Shown here piece by piece: positions 9,535-18,729 of a stretch of DNA of 41,701 nucleotides. The first letter of the stretch is position 1. Every line of letters begins with the position of its first letter. This DNA comes from Gnetum montanum (taxonomy: Eukaryota > Streptophyta > Gnetopsida > Gnetales > Gnetaceae), in assembly GCA_015680685.1 (NCBI GenBank), contig MNCI01022309.1, positions 275,608-317,308 of the forward strand, written 5' to 3'. The position numbers and the translations under genes are program-made. The notes below the pieces were generated by a model that made no database searches, was not told the origin of the DNA, and was given only the letters and a program-made list of their open reading frames with translations.

Positions 9535-9960
9535 CCTTAATTGAAATTAAAGGAATGCAGATAGCGGCCAATCTTGCAGTTTAATCCTGACGAATTATAC
9601 CGATGTGTGAATGATAACAAAACTCGTTAACAAAATAAACTAGAGTAGGGGGCAATCAGAATAATTTTTTATTAGAGTTTATCTTTTACAAGGTTGGAAA
9701 CTCTGTTTTTTTGTGGCTTTTTAAATACTAGAAATTCAGGGTATAGATGTAACTTACTAGAAAAGAGAACTTAATTTGAAATTAGAGAAATGTAGATTGC
9801 CTGTTAAAAGTATAAGCGGTTGATCTTGCCGTTTAATCCTATCGAATTATACCGATATGTGAATACAATCAAAACTCCTTTCTAATGAAATATACCATAA
9901 TTGGAACTTGAAACTGAAAACTTTGGCCAAAGTCTGGCAATCAGTACCATTTTTTATCAG
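9535..9960 (+). repeat. Degenerate direct duplication of about 240 bp
   Basis: TTGAAATTAAAGGAATGCAG, CTTGCAGTTTAATCCTGACG and AATTATACCGATGTGTGAAT (9541-9620) recur as TTGAAATTAGAGAAATGTAG, CTTGCCGTTTAATCCTATCG and AATTATACCGATATGTGAAT (9776-9865). Each is followed by GGCAATCAGNANNATTTTTTAT. The unit leads into the minisatellite below. Confidence 0.7.
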
Positions 9961-10545
9961 ATTTTGTTAATCTTTTTACCAGGCCGCATACTCAGTTTTG
10001 CAATGGTTTTTAAGAGTAGAAATTCGGGGTGCAGAGCACGGCTCTGTCTTTTTCCCAAACTGAAAAACCAGAAATTCTGGGGCACAGCATGGGTTTGTCT
10101 CTTTACCAAACTGGAAACTCGGTTTTATTCTGATTTTTTAAAGACCAGAAATTTGGGGTGTAAAGCATGGCTGTGGCCGATCGGTATCATTTTTTGTTCT
10201 CGATCTTTAAAGACTAGAAATTCATATTGTTCATTTTTAAAAATCTTTTTACAAGATTCGAAGCTCGGTTTTGTTTTGATTTTCTAAAGAGCAGAAAGGA
10301 AGAAATCTTTGGTAAAGAGCATCTTTTGGGATCTTGAAAGATCGGAAATTCATTTTATTTAATTTTTTTAACAAAATTTTCAGAAGACGTGAAACTCGGT
10401 TTTGTTTTGGTTTTTTCAAGACCAGAAATTTGGGATACAGAGCATCTTTTTACAAGACTGGAAACTCGGTTTTGTTATGGTTTTCTTGAAGAACAGAAAT
10501 TCAGGGTACACACAATGGCTAGAAATTTGAGATACAGACCATTGA
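9690..10545 (+). repeat. Degenerate minisatellite, unit about 70 bp
   Basis: A core GGAAACTCGGTTTTGTTTTGG, then TTTTTAAGACCAGAAATT, then GGGGTACAGAGCATGG recurs roughly seven or eight times. Clear copies lie at 10099, 10255, 10389 and 10458, the last two about 69 bp apart. Any open frame across it (for example 9901-10287) is explained by the repeat and keeps repeating a TKLETRF/KTRNLG pattern. I do not consider it coding. Confidence 0.8.
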
Positions 10546-10571
10546 TTCAGAGCTGCAATACTTCAAAGGAG

Positions 10572-10637
10572 AGATAGGAATTGAATCTACAACCTTTAAG
10601 ATCAAAGATGACTGTTCTAACCACCATGCTAAACATT
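10572..10637 (-). mobile_element. tRNA-like SINE head (minus)
   Basis: The minus strand reads TTTAGCATGGTGGTTAG, an A-box-like start, and 35 bp later TAGATTCAATTCC, a B-box-like segment. Acceptor-stem pairing and a complete cloverleaf are not evident, so a SINE or tRNA relic fits better than a tRNA gene. Confidence 0.5.
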
Positions 10638-10745
10638 ATAACTAAAATATTAGCACCACAAAGGAAAATAAACAAGGAAAACAGCTTCTTCCGATCTTCA
10701 AGAAAGATGGAGGAGCAATCATAGAGATTACAAAGCCAGACCATA

Positions 10746-12223
10746 TATTTTCAACTCCCTACCCTCAACCAAATTCAGGATGGGTTTAAATATAAAGATG
10801 GAGTTTATAATAATGGAGTCAACGTACACTTAACATCTCTGATGTGTTGTTTTCGAAAGATCTCTAACAAAAATTAACAAATCTAAAACCAAATGGATGA
10901 GAAAATAAAAAAGTTACCTAAAAATTTGTCTAAACATCCCTAACAACTACACCCTCTGTTATATAAGCTTTTGAAGTATTTTGCAGGTGCGGTCTTTTTA
11001 AGAAGTGTCTGCTGTGTTGAGACTTCAAACTGTTTCATCATATACAGCCTTAAATAGAAATTATGTAAAATCTGAATGTGCTTGAGGTGTGACTGGAACT
11101 TGCAATTTTTTGCTTGCATAATAATCGTGAACCAAATAAAAAGCCTCTAATGTGTTTGAAGATAATAGGCGCCTGTAATAAAAACGCCCAGCTCAGCAGC
11201 TTGCAACGCAACCATGAGATAACAATTTAAACTGCTTCTTGTGAATCCTTGTATGTACGAATCAAAGTTTATGGAGGCAATGCTTCGTTATAAATATGAT
11301 ATTTAAATTGAACTTTTCTCATTGTATTATGATTTATCATTCTGCTATAAATACGTAGGTATGATTTATCATTCTGCTATAAATACGTACGTAAATCGTG
11401 TTTGTAAGTGAACTAAGTTCACCATTTATCCCATAACCTCATATCCTATTTACTATGTCATTCTCAATTTCACAATTTATCCTATTACAAATTCTTCCAT
11501 CCTCAATTTATAATATTTACCAAATTTCATTAATCAACATTGAAAACCACATTCAGGTTACTTTAGTGTAACATATTTTAACCATCAAATTAATTCTAAA
11601 CTTTGCAGATAGAAATATTATTGAAAGAGTTTTGTATCAAGTATTCACTCACTCCATAACTCTCTTATATTGCAAAGATATTCATCTTGCAAATCAAAAA
11701 TTTTTATTCTGGACGCTGAATAGTTTTATTTCAAACCCATTTTCAGGCCAAATTTGAATCATCAAATAAATTCCAATTATTCTAAAATTTTACAAGCTGA
11801 TAGATTTCAGAACAAGCTTTCCAACAAGCCTAAGATCATGCCAAAACTCTTTCGAATCATGAGGATATTATAACTGCAAAATCAGAAAAAAAAAATCTGT
11901 TTTTTTTTTCAATTGGGTTGCCTACATTATCTGACATTTTGAGTTGCCAAAAATATACAAAAATAAAAAATATTTTTAAATCTTCTGACACCCCCAAATA
12001 TCTAAACCTTGCTTTAATTTTTTTAATAGAGAATGGACTAGTTCCAGAAGAGCAGCATTGTTGTGATAAAAATAAGTTATGCTACCTTGTAATGTACCTA
12101 TTTAGTAATTGCTTTGGCCTTGGTTTGGCTTTTAGGTTGTAATTAATTGTTATGCTATTCATAAATACATAGTATTAACATAATTTAATAGGGTTGGCTT
12201 TAAATGTTGGATTATAGGCAGTG
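10746..12223. other. Intergenic AT-rich stretch
   Basis: No gene was recognised. It contains a 32-bp near-perfect tandem duplication at 11329-11392. The open frames here (for example 11918-12142) are low-complexity and have no recognisable domain. Confidence 0.5.
11329..11392 (+). repeat. 32-bp tandem duplication
   Basis: ATGATTTATCATTCTGCTATAAATACGTAGGT is followed directly by the same unit with one change near its end (ACGTACGT). The near identity indicates a recent slippage or duplication. Confidence 0.9.
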
Positions 12224-12385
12224 TTGGAACCCAAAGTAATTGAAACATAAGCACACCCCAAGATTTTATAGAAGTTTATAACTTAGTGATACTTGGTAGA
12301 ATCGAACCTATGACTTGGGGTTACTAGGTCAAGACCCATAGCATTAGGTTGATACCTCTAATACCTCATCGCTCCCTTAGTTTGC
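12224..12385 (-). mobile_element. tRNA-headed SINE-like element (minus)
   Basis: The minus strand carries a good B box, GGTTCGATTCT (12298-12308), preceded by CCAAGTCATA. It is followed by AAGTTATAAACTTCTATAAAATCTTGGGGTGTGCTT, which is shared with the fragment at 6549 and, diverged, with the copy at 17089. The A-box region is less clear (about 12345-12365). Confidence 0.6.
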
Positions 12386-12489
12386 TTTTAATTTATGATT
12401 AGTGATGATAAGGTTAATAGATACACAATATCCCATTAATAGATTTTTAATGCCTTGTGTTTGTTTTTAACTACATAGAGAGCTTTAAT

Positions 12490-13020
12490 TCATCCTGCAA
12501 TTTTTTTTTTGATACATTTATCCCATTTGTAATTATTTCCACAATGAAACCCCAAGTATCTAAAGGAGTTCACAATTTCTATTTTGGTAGATGCCAAACT
12601 AAAACTAAAATTTATATTTCTAATATCCCATATCATCATTTTTGTTTTTTCCACATTGACCTTTAGACTGGATGAGAAACAAAAACTTTCTAACACTTGC
12701 AACATATTATGCATACCTAATTTAAATATAGAAATTAAAGTAGCATCATCTACATATAGCAGTGGGTGTATTACTTGGGATCCTAGTTTTGATAACATGC
12801 TTTTCTATCACCTTTACATAACCAATCTTATAATTCATCACCCAAGAGAGTTGGAGATAAAGGATAGCCTTACTTTACTCTAGTTCTACTTTGAAACTGA
12901 AATTTATCCTCTTATGTACCATCCTCAACTTCAATTATGACTTCCTCATACAACTTTGAGTTATTGCTATTAACTCTGTAGGAATGCCTAAATAATTAAG
13001 CCCTTCTGTAACTTTGTTCG
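12490..13020 (-). pseudogene. L1-like non-LTR reverse transcriptase fragment
   Basis: Reading from 13020 downward with frame changes gives LNYLGIPTELIAITQSCMRK, then VKQGYPLSPTLLG (12870 region), then the open part at 12490-12798 with LLYVDDATLIS, LKVNVEKTKMMI and SFRYLGFHCG. These are successive motifs of L1-type RT: the QGxPLSPTLF block, the catalytic Y/F-x-DD (here YVDD) and the VNxxKTKxM block. A stop interrupts VK*GYPL, and the endonuclease and RNase H parts are absent. It is a dead internal fragment and distinct from the RTE-type copies at 7998 and 16440. Confidence 0.8.
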
Positions 13021-14362
13021 GATCATTGAATCATATGATTTTGCAAAATAAACAAAACAAATAAAAACTTTTTTGTAAGACTTTTTTGCAACTTCTATAC
13101 AATATGTGAGAGTAACCAAAGCCAAAGGTTACATCAATAACAAAATCAGAACCAATTCAATCCGGCTCACTCACTTTAACACATGTTGACTAATAACCAC
13201 CTAAAAAGGACGTGATGTTAATTAGTGTACTAGTCAATAACGTTAAGGTATATCATTCGTAAACAGCTTCTTTAACCTCTTATAGTCCAGGTCCACGTCC
13301 GAAATTAATTTCCTAAGAAATGAGGTAATCAACACAGATCGGCACATCCATTCCTGACGCCTGGCTAGTAACCTTTTGACGTTAAATAGAAGTCTCGCAC
13401 ATGAATTTACTGCTGTAACTCAAGGATTCAAAATAATAATACATTTTCAGGCGATCTCTCCAGGGGTTTCTACATCGTAGACTGTGAGAAGAATCCTTGC
13501 CGTTCGGGCAACAATTTTGGGAAAATGAATTCCCTGTAACCTGGATGGTAACAGGATCCAAACCGGCCACACCTGAATATATCAGTATAATATACCATCA
13601 ATATTTTATACACAACTATCGGTTTCTTGAAAAATTACGGAACTTCCCTGATTTGATTTACGAATGATACTCTGTATCTCCACGTTACCTTCTTGAACGA
13701 AGGCCGCCTGCCAGGAAAAATGCCTTCATAACATGTACAAAATATAGTTTAATGGTGATGTTTACATCCATTACAACAACTTACAACCTAACATTCAACC
13801 ACCATGGGAAGAATTATTGATTTACAAGCAGACCAGACAAGAACTTTGCCAAATGAATCCCAAATGAATTGGGACACTCTCCACAGATAGCCTTTGCAGA
13901 CAAAGACCCACCACGATTTTTGAGCCCACAATATCATACCAGTCCATGAGTTATGCAATCTGAATATGACAGCTGCCTTTGGATTTTTCAATTTTTTCTG
14001 GCAAGCAAACGTTTGATGACGTATCTGCATTAGTTGAAACCAAATTTGAATAGATGGTGATAAAACCATGGAAAAATGGGTAGTATATCCTTAGCCGCCA
14101 AGCAAATCTATTTTTAAAACAGTGAATGTGAAAGCAGGATCGTAGGTGATTATGATGATTTTTTTGTTGAATCAGGAAAAAAGGTGACTAGGCATGGGGT
14201 CTAAAAGGGATTCGGTGGGTGAAAATACACTGCATTTTCTGGATTTTTCTGGCTTGGAAGATTCCGAAGCAATCCTACGCTGACAGCAGAGTTCTGGTTA
14301 GTCTTCAAACAGATGGTTCCAGACTCAGCTGAAGCCTGAAGCCTCACGGAAATTTTGGTGGG
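13021..14362. other. Upstream intergenic region of PM19-like gene 2
   Basis: No coding region was recognised with confidence. Six ACGT-core words occur: ACGTG 13210, ACGTT at about 13236, CCACGTCC 13293, TGACGTTA at about 13376, CACGTT 13681 and TGACGTAT 14017. Such cores are typical bZIP/ABRE-type sites, and the family of the downstream gene is ABA-responsive. Minus-strand open frames at 13382-13570 and 13788-14069 have no recognisable domain. Confidence 0.45.
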
Positions 14363-14368
14363 TATAAA
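14363..14368 (+). promoter_or_regulatory. TATA box of PM19-like gene 2
   Basis: GGTATAAATCC lies 134 bp before the start codon. The paralogue has its TATA box at a similar distance (about 115 bp), which supports both calls. Confidence 0.65.
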
Positions 14369-14496
14369 TCCATGAGAATGATCTGTGGAAAGTGCCAGAG
14401 AAACAGTTCATCTCATTATCTGCAGTGTTTGTGTGTCAGGAAGCATCCAAGGAAGGGAAAATCAAATCATTCAAGGAGTTCTGTTTGGTGGGAAAT

Positions 14497-15599
14497 ATGG
14501 CATTTGGAGCAGGAAAATTTATTGCAGGCCATTTGCTGGTACTGAACTTCTGCATGTATGTGATTGTGGGTGCCATCAGCGGTTGGGCCCTGAACAAAGC
14601 TATTGATTATAGTTACACTTCACTTGGTACTCTTTCTACTGCTTTACCATCCCAACCCAAAACCACCTATTCTCAACTTTTCATGGAATCTTGATGATAC
14701 TTTGGACAGTGAATTTTAACAGAGTTAATAATGACGTTCTATGGCTCTGTGATCTGTGTGCTTTTTTTCAGGACCTTTGGGTTACAGACCAGTCTACCTG
14801 TCAATTGGGAATGAAGCCTCTGGATTTTTTGTAATTTTTGCGCTGATTGCTAGTGCAGTGGGTGCTGCTTCATGCCTTCATGCCCTCCACCACTTGAAAT
14901 CTTGGACAAGCCACAGTTTGATCTCTACTGCTGCCTCATCTCTCGTTGCCTGGGGCCTCACACTGCTTGCCATGGGGTAAATCATAAATCCCATAAAATC
15001 TTTACCAACCTGAATTAAATTTCTGTTCTATACAAAACGATTCTTTGATCACTCCAAACGGTCCACTTATTATTATGCCAATTCACAAAATGTGCTCATC
15101 AACTTTTTCTCTGTTGTGCTTTGTTGCAAACAAATTTTTTTTAGACCCTAAAATTTAAGATAGCATAAATATATTTCTTAGATAAACCCACTTCTGCAGA
15201 ACCTGTTTTCTCTTTCCCAGTTAAATTTTTGTGGGTAATATAAATATATCATATCTGCTAGTCTCCAATGGGTCTAGCTCTTTAACTGATTCATTTGTTG
15301 TCTAGGTTGGCATGCAAGGAAATCAACATCGGAGGCAGGAACGGCAAGTTGGTAAGTTCTAGGCCACGTTTTGGCCAAAATTACTGATTTAAGGCCTAAT
15401 GCATGAGAAGAAAACATATGAATCTGAAAACGGTGGATATAATTCTGTTGTGCAGAGGACAGTGGAGTCATTTTTGATAATATTGAGTGGTACTCAGCTG
15501 CTTTACCTGCTGGTGATCCACATGGGAGAAGTCACAGAAGAAACCCATGTCACCAGGACTACTATGGAGCCTCAGAAGAGCCCTTCTTCCAGGGTTTAA
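14497..15599 (+). CDS. AWPM-19-like (PM19-like) plasma membrane protein, gene 2
   Basis: Four exons: 14497-14626, 14772-14976, 15306-15351 and 15456-15599. All introns are GT-AG. Exons 1-3 match gene 1 exactly in length (130, 205 and 46 nt) and phase. The joined product has 174 residues. Visible are LLVLNFCMYVIVGAISGWAL (TM1, about 12-33), SGFFVIFALIASAVGAASCL (TM2), LHHLKSW, LVAWGLTLLAMG (TM3), the family block ACKEINIGGRNGKLR and VESFLIILSGTQLLYLLVIH (TM4). A polar tail ends in EPQKSPSSRV. The family is linked to ABA transport or response, dormancy and dehydration tolerance at the plasma membrane. The start aligns with the MAF start of gene 1; the same frame stays open upstream to 14392, but without family similarity. 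The C-terminal tail differs most between the paralogues. Confidence 0.95.
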
Positions 15600-15742
15600 A
15601 ATTCAAAAATTAAGCAAAATCTGTCGTCTTTCAACACTTGCTTTTCAATTGTAATTTGGAAACTTAAGCTTGTGTGTGTGAATGTTTGTAGATGTGGATA
15701 TTATTCCCATTCCACCAGCATTCTGCTGTAGCCCCTTTCCCC

Positions 15743-15745
<3 letters not shown>

Positions 15746-15775
<30 letters not shown>
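15746..15775 (+). repeat. (TA)n microsatellite in the predicted 3' UTR of gene 2
   Basis: An uninterrupted TATATA run of about 28 bp is flanked by TGTG. It lies between the stop codon at 15599 and the AATAAA at 15868-15873. Confidence 0.85.
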
Positions 15776-15778
<3 letters not shown>

Positions 15779-15867
15779 GTGTTCTTTCTTTTGCTCCCCA
15801 ACAGTCAGTTGCATTTAGAGTTTCAACTTGATTTCTCTTTAAAGCATCCCCACCGTTTCTCTAATGA

Positions 15868-15873
15868 GAATAA
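15868..15873 (+). terminator. Predicted polyadenylation signal of gene 2
   Basis: AATAAA lies 269 bp after the stop codon and is followed by TGGTTGTAATTTA, a plausible downstream context. Cleavage would be around 15890. Earlier near-signals are weaker. Confidence 0.5.
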
Positions 15874-15937
15874 ATGGTTGTAATTTACATTGGTTTTTTT
15901 GCTGAAGAGGTTAAGGGGCTTAGTACCCTCGGTTTTG

Positions 15938-16285
15938 TGCTGATGCATGAGAATAATTGACTAAAATATGCTGTTGATGTTTCCCATTATTTATATATGG
16001 GTGGTTGCGCATGTATGAATTTTACTCCAGAAATATGCTGTTCGAGGTTCATACATATGCAAACGTCACCAAATATTGCTTATGTTGGATAAATAACCTG
16101 CTTCCTTAATTGACTAAATGTCCCCCTTATGCTGATGCATGAGAATAATTAACTAAAGTATGATACTGATGTTTCCCATTATCGTTGTGCATGTATGATT
16201 TTTATGCCAAAAATATGCGGTTCAAGGTTCATACGTATGGAAACGCTACCAAATATTGCTTAACTTGGATAAATAACCTAAATGA
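15938..16285 (+). repeat. 192-bp period segmental tandem duplication
   Basis: TGCTGATGCATGAGAATAAT...GATGTTTCCCATTAT...GGTTCATACATATG...CCAAATATTGCTTA...GGATAAATAACCT (from 15938) recurs from 16130 with scattered changes and short deletions. It lies just downstream of the PM19-like gene 2. No coding potential is seen. Confidence 0.85.
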
Positions 16286-16439
16286 TTAATCCCCAACTAT
16301 GCCGGCCAATGCTTAGTGGAGAAATGGCGTTCAACCAAATCGAATTTAGGTTCTTACCCGCATTATAAAGAGTTATTCTACTTGGCAATTACATGTAGGA
16401 ATTAGGATTGACATATGCAAAGAAGATCAGATGATGAGC

Positions 16440-16675
16440 TTATGAACAAAGGTTTCTACATCATTGTTTTAGGAAGGCCATTCAAAGGAAGACCAAAATA
16501 GACATAAGAAAAAATAATTGAATGAAATTTGAAAAAAATTGTAAATAAACAAAGATCTAAAGACAAATGGTGAAAAAGAACTTATGTAGCTGACCCCATT
16601 TTTTTGGGACAAGGCTAGGATGATGATGATGATGATGATGATGATTATTATTATTATTATTATTATTATACAAAT
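16440..16675 (+). pseudogene. RTE-clade LINE 3' end, second copy
   Basis: Plus translation gives GRPFKGRPK*T, then KRTYVADPIFLGQG, followed by (GATGAT)n and (TTA)n. It matches the C-terminal end and tail of the copy ending at 8763, including AAAGAACTTATRTAGC and GGGACAAGGCTAGGATGATG. The family pattern is GRGRPKKTW...RKRIHVADP. It is a short 5'-truncated insertion. The apparent poly-Ile open frame on the other strand is only the microsatellite. Confidence 0.75.
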
Positions 16676-16974
16676 GAATTTTTTGGTACTTAACAATTAT
16701 ATTGGAAAAATTTGCACATAGAATTTATCATGTAAGAAATAGTATTTAAAAAAAATTCAAAATAATTTTAAATTTTAATAAAAACAACTTTGTCAATTTT
16801 AATACTCAATTACTACATGTAAAATAAGAAGGGGACTTAGCATAATACACTAAAAAATGTCTACGTTAAACTATAACTTTGAGGTTTTACAAATTTCGCA
16901 AGTAAATTTCATTGTAAAGGATCATTATGTAAAATGTCAATTCTTATCTCACTAAGTAAGGTCTTAGGAGGATC
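16676..16974. other. AT-rich intergenic
   Basis: No gene or repeat was recognised. Confidence 0.4.
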
Positions 16975-17075
16975 AATGGATGACTAAAAGCCTAGCTTCT
17001 TCAAGTGGTTATACCTAGGCTTGAACCCACATCTTCCAACTTAAAAAATAAGCACTTTACCATCACTCCAAATAA
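16975..17075 (-). mobile_element. tRNA-headed SINE-like element (minus)
   Basis: The minus strand reads TGGAGTGATGGTAAAGTGCTT (A-box region) and, about 25 bp later, GTGGGTTCAAGCCTAGG (B box). It is the only minus-oriented member of the local four-copy cluster. Confidence 0.55.
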
Positions 17076-17084
17076 GCATAACAA

Positions 17085-17225
17085 TAAGGTGTTAGCCTTG
17101 TGGTAAGACTCTTAATTCAAAATCTCCAAGTCATGGGTTCAATTCTAGTGGATAATACTAAGTTACAAAGCTCTAATTGGACTATATATCTTGGGATGTA
17201 CCTAATTTAGGATTTAGAATTTTTT
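17085..17225 (+). mobile_element. tRNA-headed SINE-like element (plus), copy a
   Basis: GTGTTAGCCTTGTGGTAAGAC is the A-box-like start and GGGTTCAATTCT (17135-17146) the B box. It is followed by ATACTAAGTTACAAAG and ATATATCTTGGGATGTACC, matching the body seen in reverse at 12224-12290. Confidence 0.65.
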
Positions 17226-17311
17226 CCGACATGGATGAAATGAAGACAATTTATAGAAACCATATCATCCATAGTCTATAGAACCTAGTGGTGAACCATT
17301 CATTTACTAAC

Positions 17312-17400
17312 AAGATGTTAGGTTAGTGATAAAAGTCTTGGCATAGGAATCCTATGTCATAAGTTTGATTCTATTAAGTGACATTGAATTATGAACAAAA
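17312..17400 (+). mobile_element. tRNA-headed SINE-like element (plus), copy b
   Basis: GATGTTAGGTTAGTGATAAA resembles an A box, and AAGTTTGATTCTATT (17361-17375) a decayed B box. It is shorter than copy a. Confidence 0.5.
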
Positions 17401-17700
17401 AAAAAATCTATAAAAGAAATTCTACAATTAATGTGATCTACTAGATCTAAGAGGATCTCAATTTTAAGTAAAAATTCAATTTTAAATTTAATGAATAGAA
17501 TCTTAAAAAATTTCAATTTTATAATTTGATTTTGGGAATTTTCATTTTACATATTCGAGTTCATCCAACATGTTGATAGATGGAAAAAGGACTATAAGCT
17601 TAAATCTTATGTAGTGCATGTTTTATGATTTCTTTTGTATGAAATAAGGTTTTGTTGAAATAATGATATAATAAAGTTGTACCATTAATCATGTAAAAAT

Positions 17701-17812
17701 GAGGTGTTAGCATAGTGTAAGACTCTTAATTTAGTAACTCTAAGGTATGCGTTTGATTTTGGTGGGCAATAGTAAGTTGTAAGATTCTAGTAGGTAATAG
17801 TGAATAGGAGCT
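17701..17812 (+). mobile_element. tRNA-headed SINE-like element (plus), copy c
   Basis: GAGGTGTTAGCATAGTGTAAG, then ACTCTTAATTTAG, then a decayed B box GCGTTTGATTTT and AATAGTAAGTTGTAAGATTCTAG. It aligns with copy a along most of its length. It ends about 40 bp from the left LTR of element 1. Confidence 0.6.
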
Positions 17813-17814
17813 AC

Positions 17815-17856
17815 TCTTCCTAATGATAGAAATAAGCAAGCATAGACAACTACTAA
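17815..17856 (-). pseudogene. Possible displaced piece of the Penelope-like RT
   Basis: Directly outside the left end of element 1 the minus strand reads VVYACLFLSLG. This resembles the YANLFMG-type segment expected immediately after TTMGSNFA, where the Penelope-like RT is cut at 28979 by the other end of element 1. The stretch is only about 40 bp before a SINE-like copy, so the match is weak. Confidence 0.4.
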
Positions 17857-18711
17857 TGACCAATGAGTATACCCTATGCCCAACCATATGAATCACTAGT
17901 GTTCATTCAGCAATCTGATTGAATTTCGTAGACTTTAGCTCTCTACATACACCAGTTTCTAGGAGGTGAATCTAATCGTTGCAATCATTATCTTCTTAGT
18001 TCCACTAATGAGGTGCAAGTGTATGGTTAACTGTAAGTGAGGCACATGATTTTCATCATTTTATTTTTTATGAATTAAGTCACCTAAGAATAAGAATAAA
18101 GTAACTAAATGCTTAATTAATCTAATAACTAGTTAATATTTAACTTATCCTAACATAAGCATCCATTCCCACTTTCTATACACATCCTGAACACATTATA
18201 GCTCCATTGGGTTACCAAGCGTTAAGCACTATTGGGATTACCAAGCGTTAAATGTATGCTCAAAGTGGTTATACTTATGTTTGCTATTTAATCAACATTA
18301 ACTAATTACTTAGAAACATTAAAGTAAATTGCATGAGTGTTAAATGCATAAAGAAAACATTAATCTATTCCAAGTGTTGCAAAGTTTTATCAGAAAAGCT
18401 CGTCTTTATTACTGTTCACACTAAGGTGCTTAGGTACATCAATGCTTGAATAAAGATATATACACTTCTTTAACTCTTACTACGGGCACTCATATCAAAT
18501 TCTAACTTTCAAGGGAAAAACTGCAAGAGCTTCACTACAACTATGAAAATATTACTATAAATGTAGGGGGTAGGTGCACATTTATATGTGGAGACAAGGT
18601 GTGACATCAACGGATACATGTCAATGTGTCAAACCTATGTTGAAAAGATCCCATCGACGGGGTTGCGTTGATGACATCCCATCAATGCAACCCAACTATG
18701 ACAACTCATCA
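17857..18711 (-). repeat. 3' LTR of element 1
   Basis: Matches 28122-28978 over its length, for example AACCATATGAATCAC and CTTTAGCTCTCTA, GGTTACCAAGCGTTAA and CACATTTATA. The 5' end in element sense is TGATGAGTTGTC. The match is imperfect, with many differences, so insertion is not recent. Confidence 0.88.
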
Positions 18712-18724
18712 TACCCCCACGATT
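18712..18724 (-). other. Polypurine tract of element 1
   Basis: The minus strand reads AATCGTGGGGGTA immediately before the 3' LTR. It is preceded by CTTGAGGATGAGTTTTCATTT, which matches the left element at 829-849. Confidence 0.75.
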
Positions 18725-18729
18725 AAATG

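Noticed and set aside
9901-10287. 128-codon open frame
   Set aside because: It spans the 70-bp minisatellite and its translation repeats the same short pattern; no domain and no codon signal.
10572-10637. A tRNA gene
   Set aside because: A- and B-box-like segments are present but no acceptor stem or full cloverleaf; a SINE relic fits better.
13382-14069. Two minus-strand open frames (13382-13570 and 13788-14069) as possible exons
   Set aside because: No family recognised and no supporting splice structure; kept only as unexplained sequence.
5319-14496. A bidirectional promoter shared by the two PM19-like genes
   Set aside because: The start codons are 9.2 kb apart with many insertions between, and each gene has its own TATA box.
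16469-16696. Minus-strand frame with a long isoleucine run
   Set aside because: Produced by the (ATG)n/(TTA)n tail of a LINE copy.
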